A stretch of DNA of 64,000 nucleotides from an uncultured Halieaceae bacterium (GTDB lineage: Bacteria; Pseudomonadota; Gammaproteobacteria; Pseudomonadales; Halieaceae): positions 1-64,000 of the forward strand of contig CALJGI010000008.1 in the NCBI GenBank assembly GCA_938074045.1, written 5' to 3'. The translations under genes were made by a program, and so were the position numbers. A model generated the notes under the pieces. That model was not told where the DNA came from, searched no databases, and saw nothing but the letters and a program-made list of their open reading frames with translations. Below, piece after piece: positions 35,700 to 43,878 of this stretch. The first letter of the stretch is position 1. Each line of letters starts with the position of its first letter.

Positions 35700-36383
35700 C
35701 TAGCCGACTGCCCGCAGATTTTCGGTGAGCACATGCCCGTCCAGCAGATTGATGATTCGGCGCGCGTAGTCAGAATGAGAGGGGCTGTGGGTCACCATGA
35801 CTATGGTGGTGCCTTCTTCGTTAAGTTGTTGCAGCATGGACATAACTTCCTGCCCGTGCGCACTGTCCAGGTTGCCCGTGGGCTCATCGGCAAGGATCAG
35901 TGACTGCTTACCTACAACGGCCCGTGCCACGGCCACGCGTTGCTGCTGTCCGCCAGATAGCTGACTCGGCATATGCTTCGCCCGATGTGCTATGCCAACC
36001 TTATCCATGACCGCAGCCACTCGCGCGTTGCGCTCCTTCACTGGAATGTCATGGTAGAGCAGTGCCAGTTCAATGTTCTCTTCGACACTCAGCTCGTCTA
36101 TCAGATTGAACGACTGAAAGATAAAGCCGATGCTTCTTTTGCGTATGTCGCCCAGACGACTCTCGGAATACTGCCCGACGCTTTCATCGCGAAATATGTA
36201 TTCGCCTGAACTGGGGGAGTCCAGCATGCCTATTACATTGAGCAGGGTGGATTTTCCACAGCCCGATGGGCCCATGATGGCGACGAATTCTCCGGCTTCA
36301 ATCTCGATATTGACGTTGTTCAGCGCCACGGTTTCGACTTCATCTGTGCGATAGACCTTGGATAGGTTATGTAGTTTAAGCAT
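35700..36383 (-). CDS. ABC transporter ATP-binding protein (LolD/MacB type)
   Basis: This 227-residue ATPase subunit has Walker [10 protein letters not shown] (residues about 39-47), a Q-loop in [17 protein letters not shown], the signature [14 protein letters not shown], Walker [13 protein letters not shown] and the switch His in VMVTHS. The length and the [11 protein letters not shown] segment are typical of type VII exporters (MacB, LolD). It is the second gene of the minus-strand operon, 39 bp after the adaptor. It would energise the two FtsX permeases that follow. Confidence 0.93.
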   Translation of the reverse strand: MLKLHNLSKVYRTDEVETVALNNVNIEIEAGEFVAIMGPSGCGKSTLLNVIGMLDSPSSGEYIFRDESVGQYSESRLGDIRKRSIGFIFQSFNLIDELSVEENIELALLYHDIPVKERNARVAAVMDKVGIAHRAKHMPSQLSGGQQQRVAVARAVVGKQSLILADEPTGNLDSAHGQEVMSMLQQLNEEGTTIVMVTHSPSHSDYARRIINLLDGHVLTENLRAVG

Positions 36384-36422
36384 GGTTTTTTCCTCGTTTT
36401 CTGTGCTTCCACAGTATGTGTG

Positions 36423-37763
36423 TCAGTCGATATCATTACGGAGTTTCAGGCGATCCATGCCGGTATAGCTGGAGTAGGGGCTGGTCACGACCTCTTCGCC
36501 CAACTCGAGTCCTTCGAGAACTTCAATGTAGCGGGAGTTGCGGCGACCAAGACGAATATTTCTGCGAACTGCCTGTGAGCCGTCCGCGGTAACGATGAAT
36601 ATCCAGTTGCCGCCAGTATCCTGAAAAAACGCGCCATTGGGTATCAGTGTCGCTTCGGTAGCGTCTCCGAGAGTCAACTTGGCCTGAATGGTTTGCCCGC
36701 GACGAATCTCTGTTGGCTCTCTGCCGACAAAGAGTAAATCCACTTCGAACTGCCCGCTGTTTACCTGGGGGTAGATTTTGCTCACCACCATTTCATAGGT
36801 GTCACCGCTCTTGTCGAAACTGGCTTTCTGTCCCAGATCAACCCGGCCCAGATAAAACTCGTCGATGCCCGCCCTGAGTTTAAAGTTGTCGGGATCATCT
36901 ATCTGACCCATTCTGCTACCACGTCCAATACTCTGGCCCACCTCAATGTCAAAGCCGGATAGTTTTCCAGCGACGGGGGCCTTGACGTTAAGCGCGTCCA
37001 AATTGCGGCGGGCGAAAGCGACGTTGCGTTCCAATTGCGCGCTGGTCACTCGAAGAAACTCCAGCTGAGTTTCCTGCAACCTCGCATCGGTTGCCTGACT
37101 TTCCAGCGTTACCTCGCGTCTATTGCGGAAGTATTCAAGCTCATCCCGATCGTCATCCAGCTGGCTTTTAACGGCCACACCCTTGGCCACCAGACCCTCC
37201 TGGCGTTCGATTTGGCGCCCCAGTCTTTTAATCTGATAATTGAGTTCGACGAGGTTGCGTTTGTGCTGCAGTCTGTTCTGTTCCAATTGCAGTTCGATGG
37301 TCCGCATATTGTTCAACTGTTCTGTGGCCATCGCTTCGTTGCGGGTTACATCCAATTGCAATGAAGTGTTGCTGAGAATAGCCAGAGTCTGCCCGGCCTC
37401 AACTATTGCCCCGTCCTCCACCAGACGCTCTTCTACCCGACCACCTTCGATGGAATCCAGAAACACGGTTTTACGCGGCGTGACCCGCCCGCGAACCGGA
37501 ATAAAATCTTCAAAGATGCCACTGGTGACAGGGGAGATGATGATGCGATTGCCATCGACCACCAGGGACCGACCGCCTGAGCCGCTCTGGCTAAACCAGA
37601 GCAGTGCTGTGATGACCGTGATTATCGCCGCCATCATCAGCATCCGCGTCGGGTATGTTTTCTTTTCGACTTTTCGATCCATACCCTCACCAGAAATACT
37701 CTTGTTATTACCCAGTGAAATACTGCTTAAAGTTGGTTTGGGTTGTTTGTCCACGATATTCAT
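36423..37763 (-). CDS. HlyD/MacA-family periplasmic adaptor subunit
   Basis: This 446-residue protein has an N-terminal cytoplasmic stretch, one membrane segment (MLMMAAIITVITALLWF), a lipoyl half (GRVEERLVEDGAIVEAGQTLAIL), a long alpha-helical hairpin with heptad-like Leu/Gln/Arg content (residues about 135-260), the second lipoyl half (LNVKAPVAGKLSGFDIEVGQ), and beta-barrel/membrane-proximal domains. It bridges the ABC permeases to an outer-membrane channel, which is not encoded nearby. It is the first gene of the operon. A consensus sigma-54 promoter ends about 28 bp upstream of ATG 37763. A later ATG at 37682 is also possible. Confidence 0.9.
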   Translation of the reverse strand: MNIVDKQPKPTLSSISLGNNKSISGEGMDRKVEKKTYPTRMLMMAAIITVITALLWFSQSGSGGRSLVVDGNRIIISPVTSGIFEDFIPVRGRVTPRKTVFLDSIEGGRVEERLVEDGAIVEAGQTLAILSNTSLQLDVTRNEAMATEQLNNMRTIELQLEQNRLQHKRNLVELNYQIKRLGRQIERQEGLVAKGVAVKSQLDDDRDELEYFRNRREVTLESQATDARLQETQLEFLRVTSAQLERNVAFARRNLDALNVKAPVAGKLSGFDIEVGQSIGRGSRMGQIDDPDNFKLRAGIDEFYLGRVDLGQKASFDKSGDTYEMVVSKIYPQVNSGQFEVDLLFVGREPTEIRRGQTIQAKLTLGDATEATLIPNGAFFQDTGGNWIFIVTADGSQAVRRNIRLGRRNSRYIEVLEGLELGEEVVTSPYSSYTGMDRLKLRNDID

Positions 37764-37790
37764 TCAATTGCCAATGTATGTAGTTAGTAC

Positions 37791-37806
37791 AGCAATAGAT
37801 GTGCCA
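37791..37806 (-). promoter_or_regulatory. Consensus sigma-54 (-24/-12) promoter for the ABC exporter operon
   Basis: Read on the minus strand the 16 bases are TGGCACATCTATTGCT, a full match to TGGCAC-R-N4-TTGC-W. Transcription would start near 37780, about 17 bases before the adaptor ATG at 37763. The gene divergent from it encodes a sigma-54-dependent response regulator. Confidence 0.88.
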
Positions 37807-37847
37807 ATTTATTAAATATATGATTTTTATGATAAAAATATTTTCAA

Positions 37848-37907
37848 TGTTCAAAATCGGACACTTTGACTGTACGAATACGGACATTTGCTGTACGTTA
37901 ATGAACA
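37848..37907. promoter_or_regulatory. Three phased inverted repeats, probable enhancer sites for the sigma-54 activator
   Basis: Three 16-bp sites share the form TGTnCr-N4-yGnACA: TGTTCA-AAAT-CGGACA (37848-37863), TGTACG-AATA-CGGACA (37871-37886) and TGTACG-TTAA-TGAACA (37892-37907). Their starts are 23 and 21 bp apart, about two helical turns each, so they lie on one DNA face. They stand 40-100 bp upstream of the -24/-12 promoter of the exporter operon. This is the usual place for dimers of an NtrC-type activator. They may also affect the regulator's own gene, which begins at 37958. Confidence 0.78.
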
Positions 37908-37957
37908 CTTGTGAGTTGGCATAGGGCCTACTCGCGTAGCCAGTGAGAGAGAATCCA

Positions 37958-39358
37958 ATGACGCCGGACAAAGCCAGCGTACTGATTGTTGATGACGATG
38001 AGGATATTCTGATCGCCGGTCGCCTGCTGCTGAAAAGGCACTTCGCCGAGGTCATTACCTGTAATCATCCGACCAAAATTGATGATCTTTTGGCCAGGCA
38101 CAACTTCGACGCCATTCTACTGGACATGAATTTCAGTCCCGGAGATTCATCTGGCGGGCAGGGCTTCCTCTGGTTAAGGCGTATTCTGGAACTGGATCCC
38201 GAGGCTGTGGTGGTGATGATAACCGCACACGGAGGTGTGGATGTTGCCGTGGAGGCCATGAAGCGGGGGGCGACCGATTTTATCGCCAAACCCTGGCATA
38301 ACGAGAAGGTAGTAGCGACGCTTTCGGCCAGCGTGAAATTACGCCGCAGCCGCAACGAGGCCGCTCATCTTAAACGGGCCAAGCGTGAGCTGGCGGACAT
38401 GGTTGCTTCACCCAAGCAGCCAATGTTGGGTAACTCGCCGCCCATGATGCATGTCCATTCACTTATTGAGCGAGCGGGCCCTACCGACGCGAATGTGTTG
38501 GTGCTGGGTGAGAACGGAACTGGTAAGGAACTGGTAGCTCGGGCTATACATCTGCAGTCAAGTCGACGACATGAGGTGTTCATGTCCGTGGACCTTGGGG
38601 CGTTGACAGAATCGCTGTTTGAATCAGAATTGTTTGGACATGTAAAAGGTGCTTTCACCGATGCCCGGGAAGACCGCATTGGTCGCTTGCAGGCGGCACA
38701 GGGCGGAACCCTTTTTCTGGACGAAATTGGCAACGTGCCACTTCACCTGCAGGCTCGGTTGTTGACCGTTCTGGAACAACGTCAGTTCCAGCCGGTGGGA
38801 GCCAACCGACTGGTTGATCTTGATGTTCGAGTGATAGCTGCAACCAATCTGTCTCGCGAGGAACTCGCCAACGAAGAACGCTTTCGTCAGGATTTGTTGT
38901 TTCGGCTTAATACGGTGGAGATACTTCTGCCGCCACTTAGAGACCGGCGTGAGGATATACCGCAAATTGCCAATCATTATGTGGAGTACTACTGTCAAAA
39001 ATACGGAAAGGAACATCGGGAAATGTCCCCGACGGCCATGTCTGCAATTATGGCAGACGAATGGCGTGGCAATATCCGAGCCCTCAGACACGCCGTCGAA
39101 CGGGCTGTCATTCTCAGTCATGGATCCCAATTGGAAGTGCATGATTTCCAGTTGAGCAGCAAGAACGTTCTGACGTCTGAGCCATCAGTGAAGACCGAGA
39201 CTGGTGTATCTTCTGGAGACCTTAATCTAGAGAGTATTGAGCGGGCCACAGTAGAACGCGCGTTGAAGACATGTCACTACAACATCAGTCACGCGGCCAG
39301 AGCGCTGGGGCTGACACGCGCGGCCTTGTATCGCAGGATGGAAAAATATGGGCTTTAA
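37958..39358 (+). CDS. Sigma-54-dependent NtrC-family response regulator
   Basis: This 466-residue protein has a receiver domain with acidic pocket DDDED and phospho-acceptor Asp56 in ILLDMNFSPG, an AAA+ domain with Walker A GENGTGKE (about residues 183-190), a sigma-54 contact loop reading GAFTDA instead of GAFTGA (about 231), Walker B GTLFLDEIG, and a Fis-type helix-turn-helix at the C terminus (HYNISHAARALGLTRAALYRRM). I use ATG 37958, preceded by GAGAGA; a GTG lies at 37943. It overlaps the downstream kinase gene by 11 bases. It most likely binds the three inverted repeats at 37848-37907 and activates the divergent ABC exporter. Confidence 0.92.
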   Translation: MTPDKASVLIVDDDEDILIAGRLLLKRHFAEVITCNHPTKIDDLLARHNFDAILLDMNFSPGDSSGGQGFLWLRRILELDPEAVVVMITAHGGVDVAVEAMKRGATDFIAKPWHNEKVVATLSASVKLRRSRNEAAHLKRAKRELADMVASPKQPMLGNSPPMMHVHSLIERAGPTDANVLVLGENGTGKELVARAIHLQSSRRHEVFMSVDLGALTESLFESELFGHVKGAFTDAREDRIGRLQAAQGGTLFLDEIGNVPLHLQARLLTVLEQRQFQPVGANRLVDLDVRVIAATNLSREELANEERFRQDLLFRLNTVEILLPPLRDRREDIPQIANHYVEYYCQKYGKEHREMSPTAMSAIMADEWRGNIRALRHAVERAVILSHGSQLEVHDFQLSSKNVLTSEPSVKTETGVSSGDLNLESIERATVERALKTCHYNISHAARALGLTRAALYRRMEKYGL

Positions 39359-40700
39359 CCGTTTCAGTGCACTGTTGGCGATTCGCCTGGCGGCGATCAT
39401 GCTCTCTCTGTTGGCCCTCGGATATTTCATTCTCAGTCCGGGTTATCACGCCGCCACCATGCTTTTTCTGGCATTGGTTTCCCTACTGACATTTGACGTA
39501 TTCCGCTTTGTCTCGCGCACCAACAAGGAGGTGAGCCGTTTTCTGGACGCTGCTCGCTACGCTGATTTTGGACAGCGCTTCAATCTGGGCTCATTGGGTG
39601 CGGGATTTGAAGAACTCGGTGATACTTTTACTGCTATTCTCGAACGATTTCGTCTACAAAGAACCGATCAAGAGGCGGAGCTGCGGCATCTGAAAGCATT
39701 ACTGGAACATGTGCCGGTGCCACTTATGTCAATTCATGCTGATCAGCGTGTAACACTCTGGAATCACGCAGCGCGACGCTTGTTTGCCACCGGGCACGTT
39801 AAGCATCTTCGCGATTTGGACGATTATGGGGAAAGCTTTGCGCTTTCCCTTGAGAATATGCAACCCGGAGAGCGGCTGATGGCCGGGTTTGTGGTCGATG
39901 GTTTGGAGCGAAGAGTAACCGTCGCTGCGAGTCAGCTGGTGATAGAGGGCCAACCGGAACGCCTGATCAGCTTGCAGGATATCCAGAGTGAATTGGATGG
40001 CACTCAACTGGAGGCCTGGCAGGATCTGGTGCGGGTATTAACCCACGAAATCATGAATTCGATTACCCCCGTAGCATCCCTTGCCAAGACCACGGTGGAT
40101 CTGGTGGAGGATGCTGCGGCAAAGGTGACGGATCACCCCGATGTCGTCAGCGATTTGGGGGATGTGCGTAGCGCGGTGGATACCGTCGCCAGACGCTCCG
40201 ACAGCTTGATGAATTTTGTTTCCAGCTATCGTCGGCTGACCCGTTTGCCGGCGCCTCAAAAAGAGCGCATTCTGCTCGCCGACATGTTCTCTTCGACAAC
40301 GCAGTTGTTTGCCAGCGCGGTGACCTACAGCGATATCGATGTTTGCGTAGCGATCGAGCCAGAACAGCTTGACCTAAATGCTGACCGGGGTATGTTGGAG
40401 CAAATCTTGATTAACCTGCTGACCAACGCGCAGCAGGCCCTGGAAAATAATGCCGCAGGGTTGATTACCCTGAGCGCAAGACTTAACAGGCGAGGGCATG
40501 TCCAGATACAGATAGAGGACAATGGTCCAGGCATCGACCCGGAGTTACTACACCGTATTTTTGTGCCCTTTTTCACGACCCGTAGAGAGGGCAGTGGCGT
40601 GGGCCTGGCGCTGGCACGGCAAATAATGATTGTTCACGGAGGTGCTATTACCGCCAGTCAGGCGGACAGCGGTGGTGCGCGGTTTACACTGACTTTCTGA
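39348..40700 (+). CDS. Sensor histidine kinase, partner of the sigma-54 regulator
   Basis: This 450-residue protein has two closely spaced membrane segments (residues about 8-28 and 35-53) with only a few residues between them, so there is no periplasmic sensor domain. A HAMP-like linker and a PAS-like domain (EHVPVPLMSIHADQRVTLWNHAARRLF) follow, then a DHp domain with phospho-acceptor His233 in VLTHEIMNSITPV. The ATPase domain has the N box NLLTNAQQAL, G1 DNGPGID and G2 GSGVGLALARQI. The signal is probably sensed in the membrane or cytoplasm. Translation is coupled to the response regulator by an 11-base overlap. Confidence 0.92.
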   Translation: MGFNRFSALLAIRLAAIMLSLLALGYFILSPGYHAATMLFLALVSLLTFDVFRFVSRTNKEVSRFLDAARYADFGQRFNLGSLGAGFEELGDTFTAILERFRLQRTDQEAELRHLKALLEHVPVPLMSIHADQRVTLWNHAARRLFATGHVKHLRDLDDYGESFALSLENMQPGERLMAGFVVDGLERRVTVAASQLVIEGQPERLISLQDIQSELDGTQLEAWQDLVRVLTHEIMNSITPVASLAKTTVDLVEDAAAKVTDHPDVVSDLGDVRSAVDTVARRSDSLMNFVSSYRRLTRLPAPQKERILLADMFSSTTQLFASAVTYSDIDVCVAIEPEQLDLNADRGMLEQILINLLTNAQQALENNAAGLITLSARLNRRGHVQIQIEDNGPGIDPELLHRIFVPFFTTRREGSGVGLALARQIMIVHGGAITASQADSGGARFTLTF

Positions 40701-40714
40701 TGGCAGGTAACAGA

Positions 40715-41824
40715 TCAGCGAATCCACCTGGTCCACTGCTCGAACCAGAATTTTACCACGGGCTCATTGCTGCCAATCGCCATATCGGGCAGACCGGCAT
40801 CGAAACCCCTTTGACAGGATTCCGCGATGGGAAGATCTTCCTCCGTGAAGACCTGGTAGCCAAACTCAAACATTTCCCGGGAAGCCTCAGGGGCGTCCTG
40901 GTTGCGGTACAGTCCGGTGAAGTGGACGGTTGACATGTTTGGCGCAGCCCCAGGGTCGACTCTGATCATTTGAGCATCTTCTGGGTTGGTTATAAGGACT
41001 GTGTTCCCAGGGAAAAGAGTGTGATTGACAGCGCCGGGAAATCGTTCTGGCCAGGTGGACTTCGGTGCCTGAGCCCATTTTTCGATGCCCTTGAGCGGAA
41101 ATGCCCAGCGACTGTGCTGACCGAAATAGTCAACAACAAAGGTATCCATCAGAACCTCTGCCACGCTGCGCCGGTGTAGTGTGGCGAAGTGGTAGGCTTC
41201 GTGGCTGAGTGTTGCGATGAGTTTCCAGTTTGCCTTTACCGTCAGCGTCCGGGTTTCCAGTGGGAACATGCCATTCAGATTGAAACTGGTCAGTTCATCC
41301 TCTATGTTTTCCAGTGCCGAGTCTGTCGCAGCCGTCATTGCCTGATGCTGTAGACCGAGGATAATGAGCCCGGCCTTTTCAGTGACTGGCAGTGCAAGCA
41401 GGCTCGCATCTTGATTCAGATCGAAGGCGCTATCGTCCCTTCGCCCGACAAGTTCTCCATCCGTGTCGTAGCACCAGCCATGAAAAGGACAGACAAATGT
41501 TGAGGCTTTTCCACAGGCCTCAGCTACACGGGCGCCGCGATGACGACAGGCATTCAGAAATGCCTTCAGTTGGCCATTGTTGTTTCGACAGAACAGAATC
41601 GGGCGTTGTAAAACGTCGCGGGTCAGATAACTTCCCGAGGCAATTTCCACACTAAAGCCGACGATTTGAGGGACGTTCAGCAGGTATTCCATATCCTGTT
41701 GCAGCACATCCGGGTCAGACACATGGCTGGCATCGATACGCAGGGAAGCTGGTGCCGCTGGCTGATTGCTCGTCAGCTTGTCGAGTAACCTCTGGATCAG
41801 ATTATGGGTGGTAGCTGGGCGCAT
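40715..41824 (-). CDS. Rieske non-heme iron oxygenase, alpha subunit
   Basis: This 369-residue protein has a Rieske 2Fe-2S motif C-x-H in NACRHRGARV followed by C-x2-H in VCPFHGWCYDTDG (residues about 92-116), and a catalytic domain with mononuclear iron ligands His and His in SHEAYHFATLHRRS. These oxygenases hydroxylate or demethylate aromatic, steroid or quaternary-amine substrates with a separate reductase, not present here. It follows an SDR by 6 bp and a lipoprotein esterase gene, so the three probably act in sequence: ester release, oxidation, hydroxylation. The order is inference. Its stop lies 14 bp from the kinase gene's stop. Confidence 0.87.
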   Translation of the reverse strand: MRPATTHNLIQRLLDKLTSNQPAAPASLRIDASHVSDPDVLQQDMEYLLNVPQIVGFSVEIASGSYLTRDVLQRPILFCRNNNGQLKAFLNACRHRGARVAEACGKASTFVCPFHGWCYDTDGELVGRRDDSAFDLNQDASLLALPVTEKAGLIILGLQHQAMTAATDSALENIEDELTSFNLNGMFPLETRTLTVKANWKLIATLSHEAYHFATLHRRSVAEVLMDTFVVDYFGQHSRWAFPLKGIEKWAQAPKSTWPERFPGAVNHTLFPGNTVLITNPEDAQMIRVDPGAAPNMSTVHFTGLYRNQDAPEASREMFEFGYQVFTEEDLPIAESCQRGFDAGLPDMAIGSNEPVVKFWFEQWTRWIR

Positions 41825-41830
41825 GCTCGT

Positions 41831-42721
41831 CTACAGATAATCAGCGACTCTCTCAAGTGAGTCTTCCCACAATCGCTGCGCAAGTTTGCTGTCTCGACCG
41901 GCGGCCGTACTGCGGCTTACCTTGCAGTCGGCAAAGTATTCACCGGTGACACCCTTGACGCTGGGGCTTACGGCCAATAGACATTGTGTGGCGGCGCCCT
42001 GTTCGACACTTTTCTCTATGAATGGAGCAAACAGATTAATAACCTTCGAAAACAACCCGCCTATATCCCTGCCCAGATTGGTTTTGATTACACCGGGATG
42101 TACGGCATTTACATCGATACCGCTGTCTCGCAATGCGTCCGCGAGATACCTTGCTGTCAGCAGGTTAGCGAGTTTGGATTGCCCGTAAAAACGCCAGGGA
42201 TTGTAGGCCTGCGCAGCATCGAGGTTATCGAAATTAATCCCACCTTTTACGGTCATCGTATGCGCAGCACTGGAGAGAATAACCAGTCTTCCCCTGTCAG
42301 CTGCACGCAACTGGTCGAGTAGATGATGCACCAGGATAAAATGGCCCAGGTGGTTGGTAGCATACTGCGACTCAAAACCCTCAAAGATAGACAGTTTTTT
42401 GGGTGCCATAATACCGGCGTTGGTAATCAAGGCATCGATGGGAATATTCAGTGCCTTTATCTCCTCGGCGCAGGCTTTCACAGACGCAAAATCGCCCAGT
42501 TCACAGGCAAAACCAGTTGCCTGGCCGGGCGCTGCCTCGCAGGCTGCTTCAGCCTTTTCAATAGAGCGCGCTAAGCCCAATACGTGAGCCCCACGCAGGC
42601 ACAGCACTCGCATGCTCTCTTCTCCAAGGCCCGAGTTAACCCCGGTGATGACGATTGTCTTGCCGCTGAGATCCAACCCCTCAGTGACATCCATTGCGGT
42701 GGATCGCTTATCAAAACCCAT
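41831..42721 (-). CDS. Retinol-dehydrogenase-like SDR oxidoreductase
   Basis: This 296-residue SDR has TGVNSGLGEESMRVL, NAGIMAP, a catalytic Ser in LSSAAH and YGQSK. A sequence-level paralogue with a Tat signal lies at 24292-25323, with shared stretches around the cofactor motif, NHLGHF and the region after YxxSK. The start is placed at 42721 because AAGGGAGA stands 6 bases upstream; the frame is open to 42745. It lies 20 bp after the esterase gene and 6 bp before the Rieske oxygenase. Substrate unknown, likely a hydrophobic alcohol or ketone. Confidence 0.87.
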   Translation of the reverse strand: MGFDKRSTAMDVTEGLDLSGKTIVITGVNSGLGEESMRVLCLRGAHVLGLARSIEKAEAACEAAPGQATGFACELGDFASVKACAEEIKALNIPIDALITNAGIMAPKKLSIFEGFESQYATNHLGHFILVHHLLDQLRAADRGRLVILSSAAHTMTVKGGINFDNLDAAQAYNPWRFYGQSKLANLLTARYLADALRDSGIDVNAVHPGVIKTNLGRDIGGLFSKVINLFAPFIEKSVEQGAATQCLLAVSPSVKGVTGEYFADCKVSRSTAAGRDSKLAQRLWEDSLERVADYL

Positions 42722-42741
42722 GAGAGTCTCCCTTGTATCCC

Positions 42742-43803
42742 TCAATTAATGTGCCGCAACATAAAGGAGATGAAATCCTCACCGGAGGGATCCTCGCTGC
42801 CAAAAACGGGATCGGTGATGTAGACCACGCTGTGTAGACCTACGGCATCTGCCTGTTCGGCCAGCGCTCGGGCATGCAAGCCGTGGTGAAAGAGCAAATC
42901 GACCAGGTTTTGTGGACTGGGTGTTATATTGCTCACAAAAATCGGCGCATCTCCTGAGTCCATCAATGCCAGCATATCGATATTTGCCCGATACTCGGCA
43001 ATTTCTGGCGTATCCAGCTCGGAGAGATCAGTCATCGCCAGAAAGGATAGCAGTAGATCGGTTTGCCCTACAGCTTGCGATACTGTGACGATATCTGTCC
43101 CACCGAGAATGCCAGCGAAGGGCGCAAGGACATCCGCCAGCACCTCTTCCCAGCGGACGATGTCATAAGTAGCCTGGGTAGCGAGCGCTGCCACCGCATT
43201 TATCCGTGTAGACTGTCGCAACACCGGATCATCACTATCCGGATCGGCCAGATCATCATGGGTGCCTAACCACAGGCCAGTACCGGCGCCGGCTGAGTGT
43301 CCGTAAACGGCCACGTTGGCAGAATCAATATTAAAGCTGGCGGCATAGTAGCGCATGAATTGCAGCGCACGCGCGTTGTCGCTCAGCGATCTAATAACAC
43401 CGGTCTCATCAATTGCTTCGGTGTCCAGCAGGTAATAGTTGAGGGTTGCATAAGCCACGCCACTGGAGAGCAGCGACCTGATGTCATCGCTAAAGTTTTC
43501 GTGTGCTACTGATTTGTCGCCGGCGGTGAATGCCCCGCCGTGGATGTAGATCACCAGCGGCGTGGGCTGGTCGGCGTCGGGCATATAGATGTCCAGAACA
43601 TTGCGCTCTCCTTCACCGTAGGCCACATTTTCTGCAAATTGGGCAGAAATACCGGTTAGGTCTACAGGTGCATCCGAAAAGGTCAGCTCGATAGTGGGCG
43701 GTGCGGGTGGCACTTCCTCAACCGGCGGCGGTGGGCTGCTACTATTGTCACTACAAGCAGATACAAGAACGCTGAGAAGCAGCGCTTTGATGATTGGTGT
43801 CAT
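42742..43803 (-). CDS. Lipoprotein alpha/beta hydrolase (esterase)
   Basis: This 353-residue protein has a lipoprotein signal (ALLLSVLVSAC) followed by a low-complexity Ser/Pro/Glu linker and a carboxylesterase-type alpha/beta hydrolase. It has the oxyanion-hole HGGAF, nucleophile Ser in VYGHSAGAG, and a C-terminal Asp/His region (ITDPVFG). The fold resembles hormone-sensitive-lipase/feruloyl-esterase-like proteins. It would sit in the outer or inner membrane facing the periplasm. It is cotranscribed with the downstream SDR and Rieske oxygenase. An upstream ATG at 43812 would put three residues before the signal. The ester substrate is unknown. Confidence 0.85.
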   Translation of the reverse strand: MTPIIKALLLSVLVSACSDNSSSPPPPVEEVPPAPPTIELTFSDAPVDLTGISAQFAENVAYGEGERNVLDIYMPDADQPTPLVIYIHGGAFTAGDKSVAHENFSDDIRSLLSSGVAYATLNYYLLDTEAIDETGVIRSLSDNARALQFMRYYAASFNIDSANVAVYGHSAGAGTGLWLGTHDDLADPDSDDPVLRQSTRINAVAALATQATYDIVRWEEVLADVLAPFAGILGGTDIVTVSQAVGQTDLLLSFLAMTDLSELDTPEIAEYRANIDMLALMDSGDAPIFVSNITPSPQNLVDLLFHHGLHARALAEQADAVGLHSVVYITDPVFGSEDPSGEDFISFMLRHIN

Positions 43804-43878
43804 GAGATGCATCAGTTAGAGAGCCGAGTCTGTTAGTGGGTGGGCAGTCTAACAGATTATGTTTTCGGTGGTAACATG

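Noticed and set aside
37917-37935. Possible plus-strand sigma-54 promoter before the response regulator
   Set aside because: TGGCATAGGGCCTACT keeps the -24 GG but lacks the TTGC of the -12 element.
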